The notes: generated by a model not told the origin, from the letters alone. A stretch of DNA of 64,000 nucleotides from CAWFYI01 sp963820105 (GCA_963820105.1 CAWFYI010000001.1:682001-746000), one strand, 5' to 3'; shown: positions 43,201-51,345, numbered from the stretch's first letter. Translations and numbers: made by a program.

Positions 43201-43943
43201 CTGCCGGAGCCCGTAGAGGAAGCGAAACCACAGTTCGTGCTGCTCTGGATACACAGCGTGCCAGCTTCGTCCGGCAAGTGTATGGCGTGGGCGCCGCTCT
43301 GGGTGTTCCAATCCAGCAATGAGCCGCTGTTGGCCGGATCGGCCAGTTTTCCAGCCCGGAAGGCATACGGCAAGGCGGTCAGCTGTAGGCGCGGGCTCAT
43401 TTCACCGTCATAGCTGGGCGATCCGCCGGTAGTGCCACCGATATTCATGGTCAGCCAGAGCTGTTGGTCCCAGTTAATGGTGCCCGGGAAACTGGTTATT
43501 GAGCCCAGATTGGCCGTCAGATAGCCGTTAGCTACCTCTATGCCCTGGCTGGCGCTGTTCAAGTAATCTTCGGTCCAGAGAGCGGTTCCACCGCTGGAGG
43601 CGCTATAGAGCTTAAACTCGACGTTATAATTGCCGTCCGGCACGATGGCGCCGGCATTGCTCTCCAGGCGGGCCTGGAAATTGATAACGTCGTTCGTGGC
43701 GGCCACCGTCTGAGCCGGACGCACCACGTTGAGCGCAACACCGGTGAACACGACAAGTCCCAGCGCTAGCACAGTGGCTACGCGGCCGCGCGCCCGGACA
43801 CGTCCGGGCGCGCGCGTCGCGCGCGTATAGAAAAAAACCGAGGTAGACAATAAACTGCACCGGGCAGCGCCAGCTAATCCCGCGAGGTGTTCTCCGCGGA
43901 CGTATGCAGCCAGTCTTCGCACGAGCGACCTATGATCCGACAT
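37233..43943 (-). CDS. Giant membrane-anchored surface protein A (2236 aa) with beta-propeller
   Basis: An Arg-rich N-terminus and one membrane segment (about 55-75) precede an extracellular domain starting NDVINFQARLESNAGAIVP and ending around RLQLTALPYAFRAG, a type common in CPR surface proteins. Then come long Gly/Ser/Thr/Asn repeats of the NTVQIGNTSGAV type, likely beta-roll or trimeric stalk. Residues about 877-1330 hold seven 65-residue YVGGADASGS...CSQTAGSAIGCELKVF units, one seven-bladed propeller. Residues 1662-1985 are nearly identical to protein B. The end is a domain closing in TYTFDYSIAQ. Likely an adhesin for host contact. Own promoter at 44003-44031. Confidence 0.85.
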   Translation of the reverse strand: MSDHRSLVRRLAAYVRGEHLAGLAGAARCSLLSTSVFFYTRATRAPGRVRARGRVATVLALGLVVFTGVALNVVRPAQTVAATNDVINFQARLESNAGAIVPDGNYNVEFKLYSASSGGTALWTEDYLNSASQGIEVANGYLTANLGSITSFPGTINWDQQLWLTMNIGGTTGGSPSYDGEMSPRLQLTALPYAFRAGKLADPANSGSLLDWNTQSGAHAIHLPDEAGTLCIQSSTNCGFASSTGSGSYIQNGTSPQTADFNITGTGTIGGLLTGSSGLTITGGTANINASGSGATNIGSTGSGGAVVIQSASTIALTSGTTLSLTSTGSNAININPGGGSNTGLFVQPTADSTKALQIQNHAGTSNLFVADTTNTRIGIGVASPAATLNVQGFQPSGNGTTAADSVLTVAGGKGQNLNTAGTAGTGAAVGITGGAGGDNTASSGAFIGGLGGALTLTGGAGGQVTNSGAGNAGGAGGDIALVGGAGFGSINTTYGGNGGNISIQGGAGGSAGAGSGSRGAVNIQTTGSGNVTVGNTSNTGTLTLGQSTQGETISIGNGNVASGKTNTINIGATATSTGKDVITIGSTVAASTLTLQGGNTSSAVSIQSAASGTINIATANAANTVQIGNIANAVTQSINIGNNTTGSSVSNVTIGSTVAGTTTLQNATAIALNAPAVTTNATTLALFNTTATTINFAGAASTAINIGPASTTATSINLAGGSADTGCTVAGDTGNLTCSGNFVSGSNQAFVQNGNSMGATAVLGTNDSNSLAFETGGTTKWLIDTTGNLLPNVDDTYNIGSDTARVANIYLGGETVHLGASTSDEATISYNNTSDSLIFKNATNSATAFQIQNASAGSVLNVNTTSSIVTIGIPTMVYQGGADASGSTNTGTTSLSFQDFAVSGQYAFVASGGNATACSQAAGSAVGCEIKVFNISNPAAPAYVGGVDANGSTTGATNRTTLSATISGRYLYVTFTGNATACSQTVGSAGGCELEIFDISNPAAPAYVGGADASGSANTGTGNVNFTDITISGSYAYIASASNNTACSQTVGSAIGCELKVFDISNPAAPAYVGGADATGSTNSGTGNTSFNSTTVSGNYAYVTSANSSTTCSATVSAIGCELKAFDISNPAAPTYVGGADVTGSTNTGAGNLSGLASSMVNGYLYVTFAGSSTACSQTAGSAIGCELKVFNVSNPATPTYVGGVDADGSTTGTSSVSGGSNLVTAGRYAYTLWGSSATNCSQTAGSAEGCEIKAFNISNPVAPTYVGGADASGSANTGTGSLFPTSIFLSGAYLYTGFNGNTTTCSATAGSAIGCELKDFSISGIDSPALTSDNISTASLQVTSNGQIYGDLSIQGGLSVSQNTLINGSLGVGGSVLFKNSVNSTTAFQVQNAAGNNYIQVDTSGANLNLGNTGIANTVQIGNTSGAVAQTINIGNSSTASSTNTVNIGSQIGTSPITIKAGTSGVIFNPVGGSSNNGVLIQPASDTTEAFRVLDSGGGVALYVDTSGTHDQVGVGAAPAASTKLYVESGSYNVITANGTGSNDLLHLQSSGTDVVTVGNTGNATFQNSTDSTTAFQIQLSDSTPLFTADTTNGEVHIGPTAAVGNELYVQSNSDTVIRGKNTGSADLLQLANNTADVFTVANAGNTTIKTTTNSNTAFQVQNTSGDVVLGVDTSNYRVGIGNNGYPPDSTLTIHSDGQNATVNIYGVSSGTDYGAIQVSSEGDLSNSSARALELQPNGGSVIVGSATGTNSTTEFQVQDSSGNSVFNVNTSGKAITLFAGVTGGTLTSDIAGTATTHGVCHSGAASAAANVQFVVCTTPVGADYAELYPSQPDVTPGDVVMTTSTYATSKDGKYQVPVVAKTDGAYESAEIGVISEIDPHSDESNLTGNNVNDSDYPMPVALNGRVLTKVNTENGDIVAGDYITASSTPGVGMKATAAGEVIGRAMQSYSGSGTGQILIFVNPFYYSGPSIANTIQNGGDATLGNLTVSGLATVNDIQANGTATVNNLLATTANVQDLTSTSSTTDSLTANSLNVNGDANVGNLIASGQVTANDLQVNGSANIADLTAINLTATSLSAASASISGTLGVSGAITAGSLNVSGSATVGSLTVTGSAQFDGDITIGGHVITAGGQPTSQAQAAAGGSATISVDGTDTTGTITITTGSAPTAGDLAKILFSKTYGQAPHIVLSPSNDKAAGLRFFKGATSATDFMFNALDAPQANTTYTFDYSIAQ
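37987..38957 (-). repeat. 971-bp near-identical block, copy in protein A
   Basis: Aligns without gaps to 51845-52815 (constant offset 13858) with only a handful of differences. It encodes the segment with YPSQPDVTPGDVVMTTST and GDYITASSTPGVGMKA. Confidence 0.9.
39955..41315 (-). repeat. Seven tandem ~195-bp units encoding propeller blades
   Basis: Seven repeats in protein A, each with DA/DASGST at the start, a Cys pair (CSQT...GCE) and ISNPAAP at the end (LVIVD-like). They are diverged, so not a recent expansion. Confidence 0.85.
43788..43813. repeat. GC-rich hairpin in the start of protein A gene
   Basis: GCGCGCCCGGAC, 2-base tip, exact complement: a 12-bp stem in the codons for the Arg-rich segment before the membrane helix. 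Confidence 0.75.
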
Positions 43944-44002
43944 AGTTTGTTTTTTTTGTTTTTCTTTTTAGTGAGGGAGTTTTGTTTTTGCCCTTCGGTT
44001 AC

Positions 44003-44031
44003 ATTATCACCCCCTTGGAGCGGCTATTCAA
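44003..44031 (-). promoter_or_regulatory. Promoter of giant protein A
   Basis: Minus-strand TTGAAT (44026-44031), 17 bases, GATAAT (44003-44008). The roughly 55-base leader is A-rich and lacks a Shine-Dalgarno. The remainder of the 43944-44234 gap holds a DnaA-box-like TTATCCACA (44206-44214) just after the upstream stop. Confidence 0.6.
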
Positions 44032-44234
44032 CCCCTTTCAGCCCAATCTTGAACAAAAAACGTACTCAGAACTAGACCAACATCAGGCCAACCTCGTTCA
44101 AACTGTTGTAAATTAGGTTACAGGTTCGGTCAATTAACAGGGTGCCTGTTTATAAATATCCTGCCCCCAGGACCAAACCATAGCCATGGTCTGCCAGCCT
44201 AGGAGTTATCCACAGCCTTAGAGTATCTGCTAGG

Positions 44235-45113
44235 CTACTGCTCGTCGAATTCGCGGTTCAGAACATCTACCCTATGCCGCCCGCCCAGCCAGAACGCCGC
44301 GAAAATGAGCGGTACCATGGCAAATGCCGGCCACCAGATCACTTTGGTCTTTACTATAGTATTATCGCCTTTTTTGTTGTTTTGGACCGCGCCGGTCGCC
44401 TGCCCGATAACCTGCAGGAAGGCTTGGTCGCCATTCTTGTCGGTCGCCTTGATTATGACCCTGTAGATGCCGGCCGTTTTGTACGTATGCTTCAGGGTTA
44501 TGGTGCCGGCGGTTTCGGAACTCATCAGATCGGCGGGCGAGCCGTCACCCCAGTCCGTACTGATAGCGTACGGAGCGGTACCTCCATTGATAACGACCGG
44601 CCATTCCAGTACGGTGCCGGGGGGAGCGCCGCGCTCGCCATATGCGCTGGTAAGTGAAAGCGGCGTGCCGGACTTCAAGAACTGGGCGTCATTAAAAGTC
44701 ACGGTAACGATATTGGAATCCGGACCGGCCTGGTCAAGCGCATCGTATACACGGGCTACCAGGTCATTGCGGCCGCTGAGCAGGTCAACCTTCAAAGAGT
44801 AGCTGCCGTGGGAGCACACGGTAGAACCGATAAATATGCCGTTAGAGAAAATCTTGACCAGCACGTCGGACGGACAGAGGCCGCTGACCGTAATCGGTAC
44901 GGATGTGAAAACCGCGCCGTTGCTAGGTACGGCGATAGTCGCGCCATGTTTAGGCGGCGCGGAAGAAATCGTGCCTTCCAGGCCGATGGAGCCTGATTGT
45001 GGCGGCGGGTCGGCCGCCAAAGCCGTACCGACAGGGACGGAACTGATCATAACCGCCGCCACGACCGCTAAGCCGGTGTCCACCAAACCACGGCCGAGCC
45101 GGTTCGGTCTCAC
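44235..45113 (-). CDS. Secreted Ig/PKD-like protein with C-terminal membrane anchor
   Basis: About 292 residues. Signal peptide RPNRLGRGLVDTGLAVVAAV...ALAADP, then two beta domains: an Ig-like one (PITVSGLCPSDVLVKIFSNG) and a PKD-like one with ISTDWGDGSPADL and LKHTYKTAGIYRVIIKATD. A C-terminal helix (WWPAFAMVPLIFAAFWLGG) and short charged tail follow. I chose GTG 45113, which has AGAGG 7 bases upstream and no overlap; a longer frame to 45152 overlaps the previous gene by 35 bases. It is the last gene of the 44-49 kb operon. Confidence 0.75.
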   Translation of the reverse strand: MRPNRLGRGLVDTGLAVVAAVMISSVPVGTALAADPPPQSGSIGLEGTISSAPPKHGATIAVPSNGAVFTSVPITVSGLCPSDVLVKIFSNGIFIGSTVCSHGSYSLKVDLLSGRNDLVARVYDALDQAGPDSNIVTVTFNDAQFLKSGTPLSLTSAYGERGAPPGTVLEWPVVINGGTAPYAISTDWGDGSPADLMSSETAGTITLKHTYKTAGIYRVIIKATDKNGDQAFLQVIGQATGAVQNNKKGDNTIVKTKVIWWPAFAMVPLIFAAFWLGGRHRVDVLNREFDEQ

Positions 45114-45117
45114 GCCG

Positions 45118-46110
45118 CTACCTCTGGTGGCGATTGGCGCGAGCGATGACACGGCGGTTGTAGGCGCGAATCACCCTGGGCAGACCGAAGATAAGGAACA
45201 GTACGAGCAGTATGGCCGCAATGGCTATGATAATGACTACTATCGGTATGACATAGAACGTGGCGCTGGCGGTAAGCAGCTGGCCTGTGGAGCCATAACC
45301 GAAGTTGCCCTCAATCTTGTACTTGCCGAACGACCCTACCTTGTCCAGCTTGGTCGTAAAGCGGCGTATGCTGTCCGGCAATACGTTACCCGGCGAATCG
45401 GACTTATTAACGCTATAGGTGGCCAATACTTTGGAGCCGCGCTTAAGGATAATCTTGCCAAACGGCTGTTCCTGAACGTTGCCGCTGTTCTGGAAGCGTA
45501 CCACGGACTGCAGGTTCTTATTATTGAAGAACAGAGTACGGGTATCCGTGCTGTCGCCCTGTGCTACGCCGAAACCGGCAACCGATATCTTCTCGGATAG
45601 ATTTCCTGGAACGGTTATCAGGACCAGCGAGGCCACGCTGGCCGACAGATTGACGTTCTTGTCGCCCCCTGCCCCCACGGGCGCGAAACGTATGGCGCCG
45701 TAGTAACCGCCGCCGGGGGTACCCCCTGGTACGGTTATGGCAACACTGACAGGCGCCTGCTGCCCCGGTTTGAGGGTAAAGGTATTGCTTGGAACTTTTA
45801 CGAATTGCTTCAGGCTGTGCTGGGGCGCCGTGGCATCATTCAGCAGCAGCGCCGGATTGCCGCTCTCGTCTTTCGGCGGCTGGAAATCATTAACTAAGAC
45901 CTTGAGGTTTTCGACCGCAGAGGAAGCGTTCTGTATATACACCGTCAGGTTGTGGCTGGCCCCCGGTTTTATAGTCAGGTCGGTACGCACCGGCGACACC
46001 CTGTAGCCGTTGGTGGCCGGTGAAGAAGCCGCGAATGCGGCTATAGGCATCAAAACCAGTGATGCGATCAAAGTTACGAGGAATGCCCGCGCTTTTAATA
46101 TTGTTTTCAT
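45118..46110 (-). CDS. DUF916-like secreted membrane protein
   Basis: 330 residues from the ATG at 46110 (MKTILKARAFLVTLIASLVL signal peptide; an earlier ATG at 46146 would add 12 residues before it). Two Ig-like domains follow: SPVRTDLTIKPGASHNLTVY with ENLKVLVNDF, and a second with TRTLFFNNKNLQSVVRFQN. The C-terminus has a membrane helix (IPIVVIIIAIAAILLVLFLI) and a basic tail. This layout resembles DUF916 proteins that partner WxL surface proteins in Firmicutes. It probably assembles or anchors the secreted paralogues encoded just upstream. Confidence 0.7.
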   Translation of the reverse strand: MKTILKARAFLVTLIASLVLMPIAAFAASSPATNGYRVSPVRTDLTIKPGASHNLTVYIQNASSAVENLKVLVNDFQPPKDESGNPALLLNDATAPQHSLKQFVKVPSNTFTLKPGQQAPVSVAITVPGGTPGGGYYGAIRFAPVGAGGDKNVNLSASVASLVLITVPGNLSEKISVAGFGVAQGDSTDTRTLFFNNKNLQSVVRFQNSGNVQEQPFGKIILKRGSKVLATYSVNKSDSPGNVLPDSIRRFTTKLDKVGSFGKYKIEGNFGYGSTGQLLTASATFYVIPIVVIIIAIAAILLVLFLIFGLPRVIRAYNRRVIARANRHQR

Positions 46111-46205
46111 CTTCGTTCCGTCACAGCCTGTCTTACCTAGTACCAATGGTACCAGAATGCCGGGCGCTTGCCAATTAGAACTACGTCTGTAGATTAAGAA
46201 CCTCG

Positions 46206-47273
46206 TCAGAAGCTCCCCGCACCCACGTAAGTCAGAGTGCTGACGTACACGCCTGGCGGCTGGTCAGACGGCAGGTTCACCAGATAGCTTGCGGTGTATC
46301 TGCGCCAGTTATCGGCTAACGCCGAGCTTGCTACGATGTCGTTGCTGACGAAACGGTAGCTGTTAGGCGTATTGTAGCCGGAGGCTGGCTGGCCGCTGCC
46401 CGGTCCGGCGGGATTAGAGCCGATATGCGGTACGGTATTGGCACGCAGATTGAGGCCGAACTGGGGGCTTCCAGGTTTTGAGGCAGCATTGGAGCCCAAG
46501 GCGCTAATAATATTATTGCCGGAGGTCATCGTAATACCGTACACCTGTATGATATAACCGTTATCGGCGTTGGTCGCCACTAATATCTGGCTGGCGGCCT
46601 GACTGCTGTGCGCAGCGCTTAGACTGCCAAAATTTATGTAATCGCCGCTCGCTGATGCGCAATCATAGGTAGGTATGATTATGCCGGTGCAAAACGTCAG
46701 ATACGGTGGCACGTAGGAGCTGACTTGCAAGTTGGCATTGATGGCGAACGCCAGACCGCCGTAGTCTACTATCGGCCCCGTGGCATTAGTGGTGTTATAG
46801 GTGGTATACCGGCCGTAGTACGAGCCGGTCGCGTTGGGATTAACGATGTCGCTGAGCGTCACACTGACCAGTTGCGGCGCGGTGAAGGCAGTAGGCCCCC
46901 AGCTGATCAACAGCTCGTTGGTCGTCACCGGATAGACCGAGAACGCGGGCAAGCCGCTGGAAGCTACTATATGTTCGTGCGTAACATCAAGACCGGCCGG
47001 GATGGTGCAGCTGTCGCCGATAAGCGGCGTATTGCTGCAAAGCAGGATCTTTATAGAGCCGATGTTTGAAGAGGTGCTAAGGGTCAGGAAAAACTTATAG
47101 GTGGTCGTGGCGCTAGGATAGCTATCGCCCAGCTCCAAACCCCGGCTTCCCAGGCGATCGGCCCAAACGGGAGCCATAGAAAACACTAGGATGCTTGCTG
47201 ACAGCATAAGACTGGCTGTCACGACACGCAGTAGTCTAAGCTTAGTCCGAATCGGCCCTCGCGGCTCAGGCAT
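46206..47273 (-). CDS. Secreted surface protein, paralogue 1
   Basis: 355 residues with a signal peptide ending SMAPVWA, then a beta-rich chain. CSNTPLIGDSCTIPAG matches paralogue 2 and FGLNLRANTVPHIGSNPAG matches paralogue 3. The C-terminal segment DNWRRYTASYLVNLPSDQPP then GVYVSTLTY looks like a terminal beta domain. There is no anchor, so it likely binds the wall or a partner such as the DUF916-like protein. 14 bases separate it from paralogue 2. Confidence 0.7.
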   Translation of the reverse strand: MPEPRGPIRTKLRLLRVVTASLMLSASILVFSMAPVWADRLGSRGLELGDSYPSATTTYKFFLTLSTSSNIGSIKILLCSNTPLIGDSCTIPAGLDVTHEHIVASSGLPAFSVYPVTTNELLISWGPTAFTAPQLVSVTLSDIVNPNATGSYYGRYTTYNTTNATGPIVDYGGLAFAINANLQVSSYVPPYLTFCTGIIIPTYDCASASGDYINFGSLSAAHSSQAASQILVATNADNGYIIQVYGITMTSGNNIISALGSNAASKPGSPQFGLNLRANTVPHIGSNPAGPGSGQPASGYNTPNSYRFVSNDIVASSALADNWRRYTASYLVNLPSDQPPGVYVSTLTYVGAGSF

Positions 47274-47287
47274 TGCTGCCCATCCCG

Positions 47288-48475
47288 TTAGAACGTACCG
47301 GTCGCAACCGTGTTCAGGCTGGTTGAATAGATTCCGGCTTCAGTAGTGGCCGAGATGTTACCCAGGAAAGCAAACGTACCGGTGTATGAAGAAATCGCCC
47401 CCGTAGACTGTAGAACGGTACTGCCGCTGGCGTTGTTGGTACCACCCGAGCTGGTCGTGTCATTGAGCCCGAATTTCGAACTCCCGGAGTACGTGCCGGT
47501 ACTCAAACCCGAGTGGCAGTTATTGATCGTGTCGTCATACGGAGCCTGGGCGGCCAAACCGCCGCTGGCCCCAGTGGTATCAGCACAGAAACCGAACTGC
47601 TCGGAGCCAGCCGAACTTGTTGCCGCCGTTCCGCCTACGCCCGTGATGGTATACACGCTGGACGAGCCGGTATTACAGTTGGACGGCGTGCCGCTGCGAC
47701 AAAGAGTGTTGCCGCGCATAACTACGACGGCGCCGCTGGCGGCATTGGTGGCTATGGTGTACTGCGCGTTGTCGTTGACGTAAGCGTTGGCAATATCTAG
47801 TGCGCCCGTGGTAGCATCACCAAGGGTAAGCGCCGGCGGCGTGCCGCAGGAAGACTGGAACACGCAGTAGCTTAGAGTTTCAAAGACTTTTGAGGTGATG
47901 CTGATGTTAGCGACCGTGCTGAGGGCCACGCCGCCGTAGTCCGTATACGAGCCTGGCGAAACCGAAGTGTTAGCACCAGCCCCACCTGTAGCATAAGTCA
48001 GTATGCGACCGTAGAACGAGGCCGTATCGGAGGGGTTAGTCACTCCGGTCACCGTGATAGTAACTGGGGTAGCAGCAGTGAAGTCGACGCTTGAAGTCGT
48101 CAATTTAATACCGCGATTACTGCCGATGGTCGTTACCGTCCAACCGCTGGCGGCGGCACTGGTGAAATCCGGTACGTCAGTACCCGCAGTCGCGGTACAG
48201 CTGTCGCCAATCAGCGGGTCATTCGAACAAAAGTCTAGGATAACATCAGGATGGCCAACAGTAGTGGCCGGCGTGAAGGTAACTGTATACGTGACGCTGG
48301 TAGCACTGGCCGCTGAGCTGCCCATGGTTATACTGCGGCTAGTCACCTGGCCGGCGCTGACCGTTCCCGGCAACACCCCGCTTACAAGAGCGGCGATAAA
48401 AGCGACCGCAGATACAACGCCCAAAGGGCGTCCCAATGATGTCCGCAAAGCTTCTACTCTACTCACTTGTTTCAT
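47288..48475 (-). CDS. Secreted surface protein, paralogue 2
   Basis: 395 residues, signal peptide ending GTVSAG, then beta-rich sequence. CSNDPLIGDSCTATAGTDV is shared with paralogue 1, as is GSYTDYGGVALSTVANISI (compare VDYGGLAFAINANLQVS). The C-terminus ends EAGIYSTSLNTVATGTF, like the other two. Six or more cysteines could form disulfides. It has no anchor. It is part of the five-gene operon. Confidence 0.7.
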   Translation of the reverse strand: MKQVSRVEALRTSLGRPLGVVSAVAFIAALVSGVLPGTVSAGQVTSRSITMGSSAASATSVTYTVTFTPATTVGHPDVILDFCSNDPLIGDSCTATAGTDVPDFTSAAASGWTVTTIGSNRGIKLTTSSVDFTAATPVTITVTGVTNPSDTASFYGRILTYATGGAGANTSVSPGSYTDYGGVALSTVANISITSKVFETLSYCVFQSSCGTPPALTLGDATTGALDIANAYVNDNAQYTIATNAASGAVVVMRGNTLCRSGTPSNCNTGSSSVYTITGVGGTAATSSAGSEQFGFCADTTGASGGLAAQAPYDDTINNCHSGLSTGTYSGSSKFGLNDTTSSGGTNNASGSTVLQSTGAISSYTGTFAFLGNISATTEAGIYSTSLNTVATGTF

Positions 48476-48573
48476 TTGTGGCGTTTCTCTCTTCCGAACT
48501 ACTCGCTCCCAATAATAACACCTGTTGTCCTATATCACAAAAATATTTATGCTTATTTATCCACAGCCAGACA

Positions 48574-49305
48574 TTAGAAGGTGGCGGTAGCGACCAGCAC
48601 GTCGTTGAAGTCATAGGTGCCGCCCGGCGTGATGTTGCTGATGTTATATATATAAGAGATCGTGTAGTCCGTTTCGCCGGAACTGCTATTAGAATAGGCT
48701 ACGGTGTCGCCCGGCACGTATTTATAGAGATTGCTACTATTGTAGCCGCTGGCCGCCTGGCCGAAACTAAAGCCGCTGTTAGGAACCTGCACAGGGTTGG
48801 CGCCTACGCCCGGGCTGGTGTTATGGACCAAGTTGATACCGAACTGCTCGGTACCCGGTACGGAAGCTGACGGGCTGGTCAGGTTCTGCATGGTATAGGT
48901 GTTATATTTTGGCGGATTCGATACCGTGACCACCTGATAGCCACTGGAGAGGTAGTTCTTGACCGAGAACGTAGCCGTGGTAGTAGAGGTACTGCTGGTG
49001 CTGAGCACGCCTATGTCCGTAGAGGTTCCATTGACCACGAACTGCAGAAACGGCGTCCGGTCGGTGTTGAAGCCGCCATGCGCCTGGTAATTCGTACTGG
49101 AGGTGCTGCCTACGCCCGTTTCCCCGGCCGCTTCCTTGGCGCAATAATTGGACGAGCAGGCATTAAGCTCGCCGCCGGCACCGAAGAAAACTTCATTCAC
49201 CTGGTAGTTCGCCGAAGATGATTGCGCGGCCTGCGACCCTGCAGGCACCAGTAATAACAGCAGGGCGAGTGCGATGCTCCATACGACTGTTTGTTTTACA
49301 CGCAT
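48574..49305 (-). CDS. Secreted surface protein, paralogue 3
   Basis: 243 residues from ATG 49305 (MRVKQTVVWSIALALLLLLV signal peptide). The frame is open further upstream to 49665, but that part overlaps the divergent gene and lacks a signal. FGINLVHNTSPGVGANPVQV, QAASGYNSSNLYKYVPGD and the end FNDVLVATATF match paralogue 1. It is first in the operon. A DnaA-box-like TTATCCACAGCC (48557-48568) lies 5 bases past its stop. Confidence 0.7.
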   Translation of the reverse strand: MRVKQTVVWSIALALLLLLVPAGSQAAQSSSANYQVNEVFFGAGGELNACSSNYCAKEAAGETGVGSTSSTNYQAHGGFNTDRTPFLQFVVNGTSTDIGVLSTSSTSTTTATFSVKNYLSSGYQVVTVSNPPKYNTYTMQNLTSPSASVPGTEQFGINLVHNTSPGVGANPVQVPNSGFSFGQAASGYNSSNLYKYVPGDTVAYSNSSSGETDYTISYIYNISNITPGGTYDFNDVLVATATF

Positions 49306-49381
49306 ACCGTAATCATTATAACAATAGACTGCGGTTTGTAGTATCATGGGTTCATAGCAAGCACAAGGGTTTTTAATAAAA

Positions 49382-50476
49382 ATGGCAGAAGCAAACGATC
49401 CGCCGCCCCCGGCAAATCCAGAGCCGGAGCCGGACCATCTGGAGAACAAGCTCTCAACCGAGTCCTTGGATTCTTTGCCCGACCCCGGGCAATCGCTTGA
49501 ACCGACGGACGACGGCGAAAGCGCGGACACGGCCGGGCCAAGCACGCATCCAGGCGCGGAAGAGCTTTCTTCGTCCGGCCCGACAGGCTCTGACGCCAAG
49601 ACTGGACAGCCGGCCACACCCCCAGCCAGATCGCCCCGCTTCAAGTGGCTGAGGCGCCACATCAACGTTTATTCATTGTTATTTGTGTTCGTGCTATTAC
49701 TGGCGGCAACGATTATCTTCATAGCTAACCGGCAAAACCACCGCGCCAATAATGCCAGCCAGATAAAGACACAGGGATTGAGCCAAAGCACGCTGGACCA
49801 GCTTGCCAAGGGGGATGTGACCGTCGGCAGTAACCAATCGGTGCTCAGCGTACGCTCCAGCGCCATATTCGCCGGCCAGGTCCTAATCAAACAAGGTCTG
49901 CAGGTAGCCGGCAGTCTACAGATCAGCGGAACGGCGTCGTTCAACGATGTCGTCGCCAACGGCACCAGCCAGTTCGGTCAAGTGAACGTCAAGAAAGACC
50001 TGGCTGTCAGCGGCAATACCGCCCTGCAGGGTTCAGCTACCATAGGCGGCAGCCTGCAGGTCAGCGGCGGCGGTACCTTCGGCGGTTCACTGTCCGCACC
50101 GCAGATTACCGCCAACAAATTGCAGTTGAACGGCGACCTGGTGCTCACCCACCACATCAGCACGGGCGGCGGGCGGCCAAGCCATAGCGGCGGTTCGGCG
50201 CTTGGCAGCGGCGGCTCGGTGAGCGTGAGCGGCTCGGACATAGCCGGCTCAGTCAATGTCAATACCGGAGGCAGCCCGGCGGCCGGTTGCTTCGTAACCA
50301 TCAATTTCACCAGCCATTACGGCAGCACGCCGTACGTCCTTATTACTCCGGTCGGTTCAAGCGCCGGAGGATTAGACTACTATATCAATCGTTCATCAGC
50401 AAACTTCAGCATCTGCGATGCTTCACCGCCCCCGGCCGGCAAGTCATTCAGTTTCGATTACTTCGTGATTGATTAG
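49382..50476 (+). CDS. Membrane-anchored stalk protein with shared C-terminal domain
   Basis: 364 residues. A Pro/Glu-rich cytoplasmic N-terminus contains DHLENKLSTESLD, nearly the same as IHLEDELSTESLE in giant protein B. A membrane helix lies at about 97-117 (YSLLFVFVLLLAATIIFIAN). Then come short beta-solenoid repeats like SGNTALQGSATIGGSLQVSG (bactofilin-like). The C-terminal ~90 residues (SVSVSGSDIAGSVNVNTGG to FSFDYFVID) align with the ends of both giants. Divergent from the paralogue operon. The 3' end overlaps the next gene's stop by 4 bases. Confidence 0.75.
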   Translation: MAEANDPPPPANPEPEPDHLENKLSTESLDSLPDPGQSLEPTDDGESADTAGPSTHPGAEELSSSGPTGSDAKTGQPATPPARSPRFKWLRRHINVYSLLFVFVLLLAATIIFIANRQNHRANNASQIKTQGLSQSTLDQLAKGDVTVGSNQSVLSVRSSAIFAGQVLIKQGLQVAGSLQISGTASFNDVVANGTSQFGQVNVKKDLAVSGNTALQGSATIGGSLQVSGGGTFGGSLSAPQITANKLQLNGDLVLTHHISTGGGRPSHSGGSALGSGGSVSVSGSDIAGSVNVNTGGSPAAGCFVTINFTSHYGSTPYVLITPVGSSAGGLDYYINRSSANFSICDASPPPAGKSFSFDYFVID

Positions 50477-51336
50477 ACCAATATTGCATAGGCAGCGAAA
50501 ACCCCTAGCACCAGCACTATCATGCCCAGGATGCCGGCCTGCAAGACACCGCGGCTGACAGCTTTTTTAGCCAAAGGGTTGCGGCCTATAGCCGTGACGC
50601 CGCCGCGGATACCGCCGTAGAACATGCTGCCGGCCATGAACAGCGTCGCTGCCAGCACGCCAAGGCTCAGTGCGAATCTGGCCGAACTTACCGGCTTATT
50701 GGCCACGGACGACCCGGCTTTAGATAACCAGCCGGGCAGATTACTGCTGTCGTGATACAGAGGATTAGGGCCCAGGCGTATGTCAACCGGGACTACGCCG
50801 ATGGCTACGGCGGCGTGCTGCCCCGCGCTTGTTGACAGTTTTTCCGTACCTATGGCGTTCGAGCTGCCATTGAAACTGCCCACAGCCCGGCCGATTACTT
50901 CCGGCCGGTCCGATCCGGCCTTCATACTTATGCCGTCCAGCGCCGAAATCGTCAGGTAATCGCCGGCTTTGATGCTGCCGTTCTGATTGCTTACCAGCAG
51001 ATTGTAGCGGCCGCTCGGCGCTACCAGCACCTGTTGTTCCGAAACGGAAGGAGGAGTCAAGACTATATCCGCTCCGTCTACGGGCGCCACCACGCCTATG
51101 GACTTGCTGACGTCCCGGCCGCTGGCCGGCACTACGGTGGCCTGATCCTTTGATTCAGGTTCGACTATCATACCCGGCAGTACCGACGGACCGGCATTAT
51201 AGGTCTGCGCCACGGTGCCGGCCGCGACTGCCGCGCCCGCCGCAGAGAGTATGAGCCAGGCCACTGCAGCAAGTACGGCCAGGTTTCGTATGATCCAGCG
51301 TCGGTTCAGTTTTTCAGGAATCTTGCTATGTTTCAT
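50473..51336 (-). CDS. Surface membrane protein with GRNPLAK double-helix end, copy 1
   Basis: 287 residues. One membrane segment near 16-38, then an extracellular beta domain with GSIKAGDYLTISALDGISMK and PEVIGRAVGSF, the same module as in the giants (GDYITASSTPGVGMKA). The C-terminus has two membrane helices joined by GGVTAIGRNPLAKKAVSRG. The fold of this end resembles the hairpin of rotary ATPase c-subunits. It follows giant protein B by 9 bases in the same operon. The paralogue is at 62316. Confidence 0.7.
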   Translation of the reverse strand: MKHSKIPEKLNRRWIIRNLAVLAAVAWLILSAAGAAVAAGTVAQTYNAGPSVLPGMIVEPESKDQATVVPASGRDVSKSIGVVAPVDGADIVLTPPSVSEQQVLVAPSGRYNLLVSNQNGSIKAGDYLTISALDGISMKAGSDRPEVIGRAVGSFNGSSNAIGTEKLSTSAGQHAAVAIGVVPVDIRLGPNPLYHDSSNLPGWLSKAGSSVANKPVSSARFALSLGVLAATLFMAGSMFYGGIRGGVTAIGRNPLAKKAVSRGVLQAGILGMIVLVLGVFAAYAILV

Positions 51337-51345
51337 CTGTAGTTT

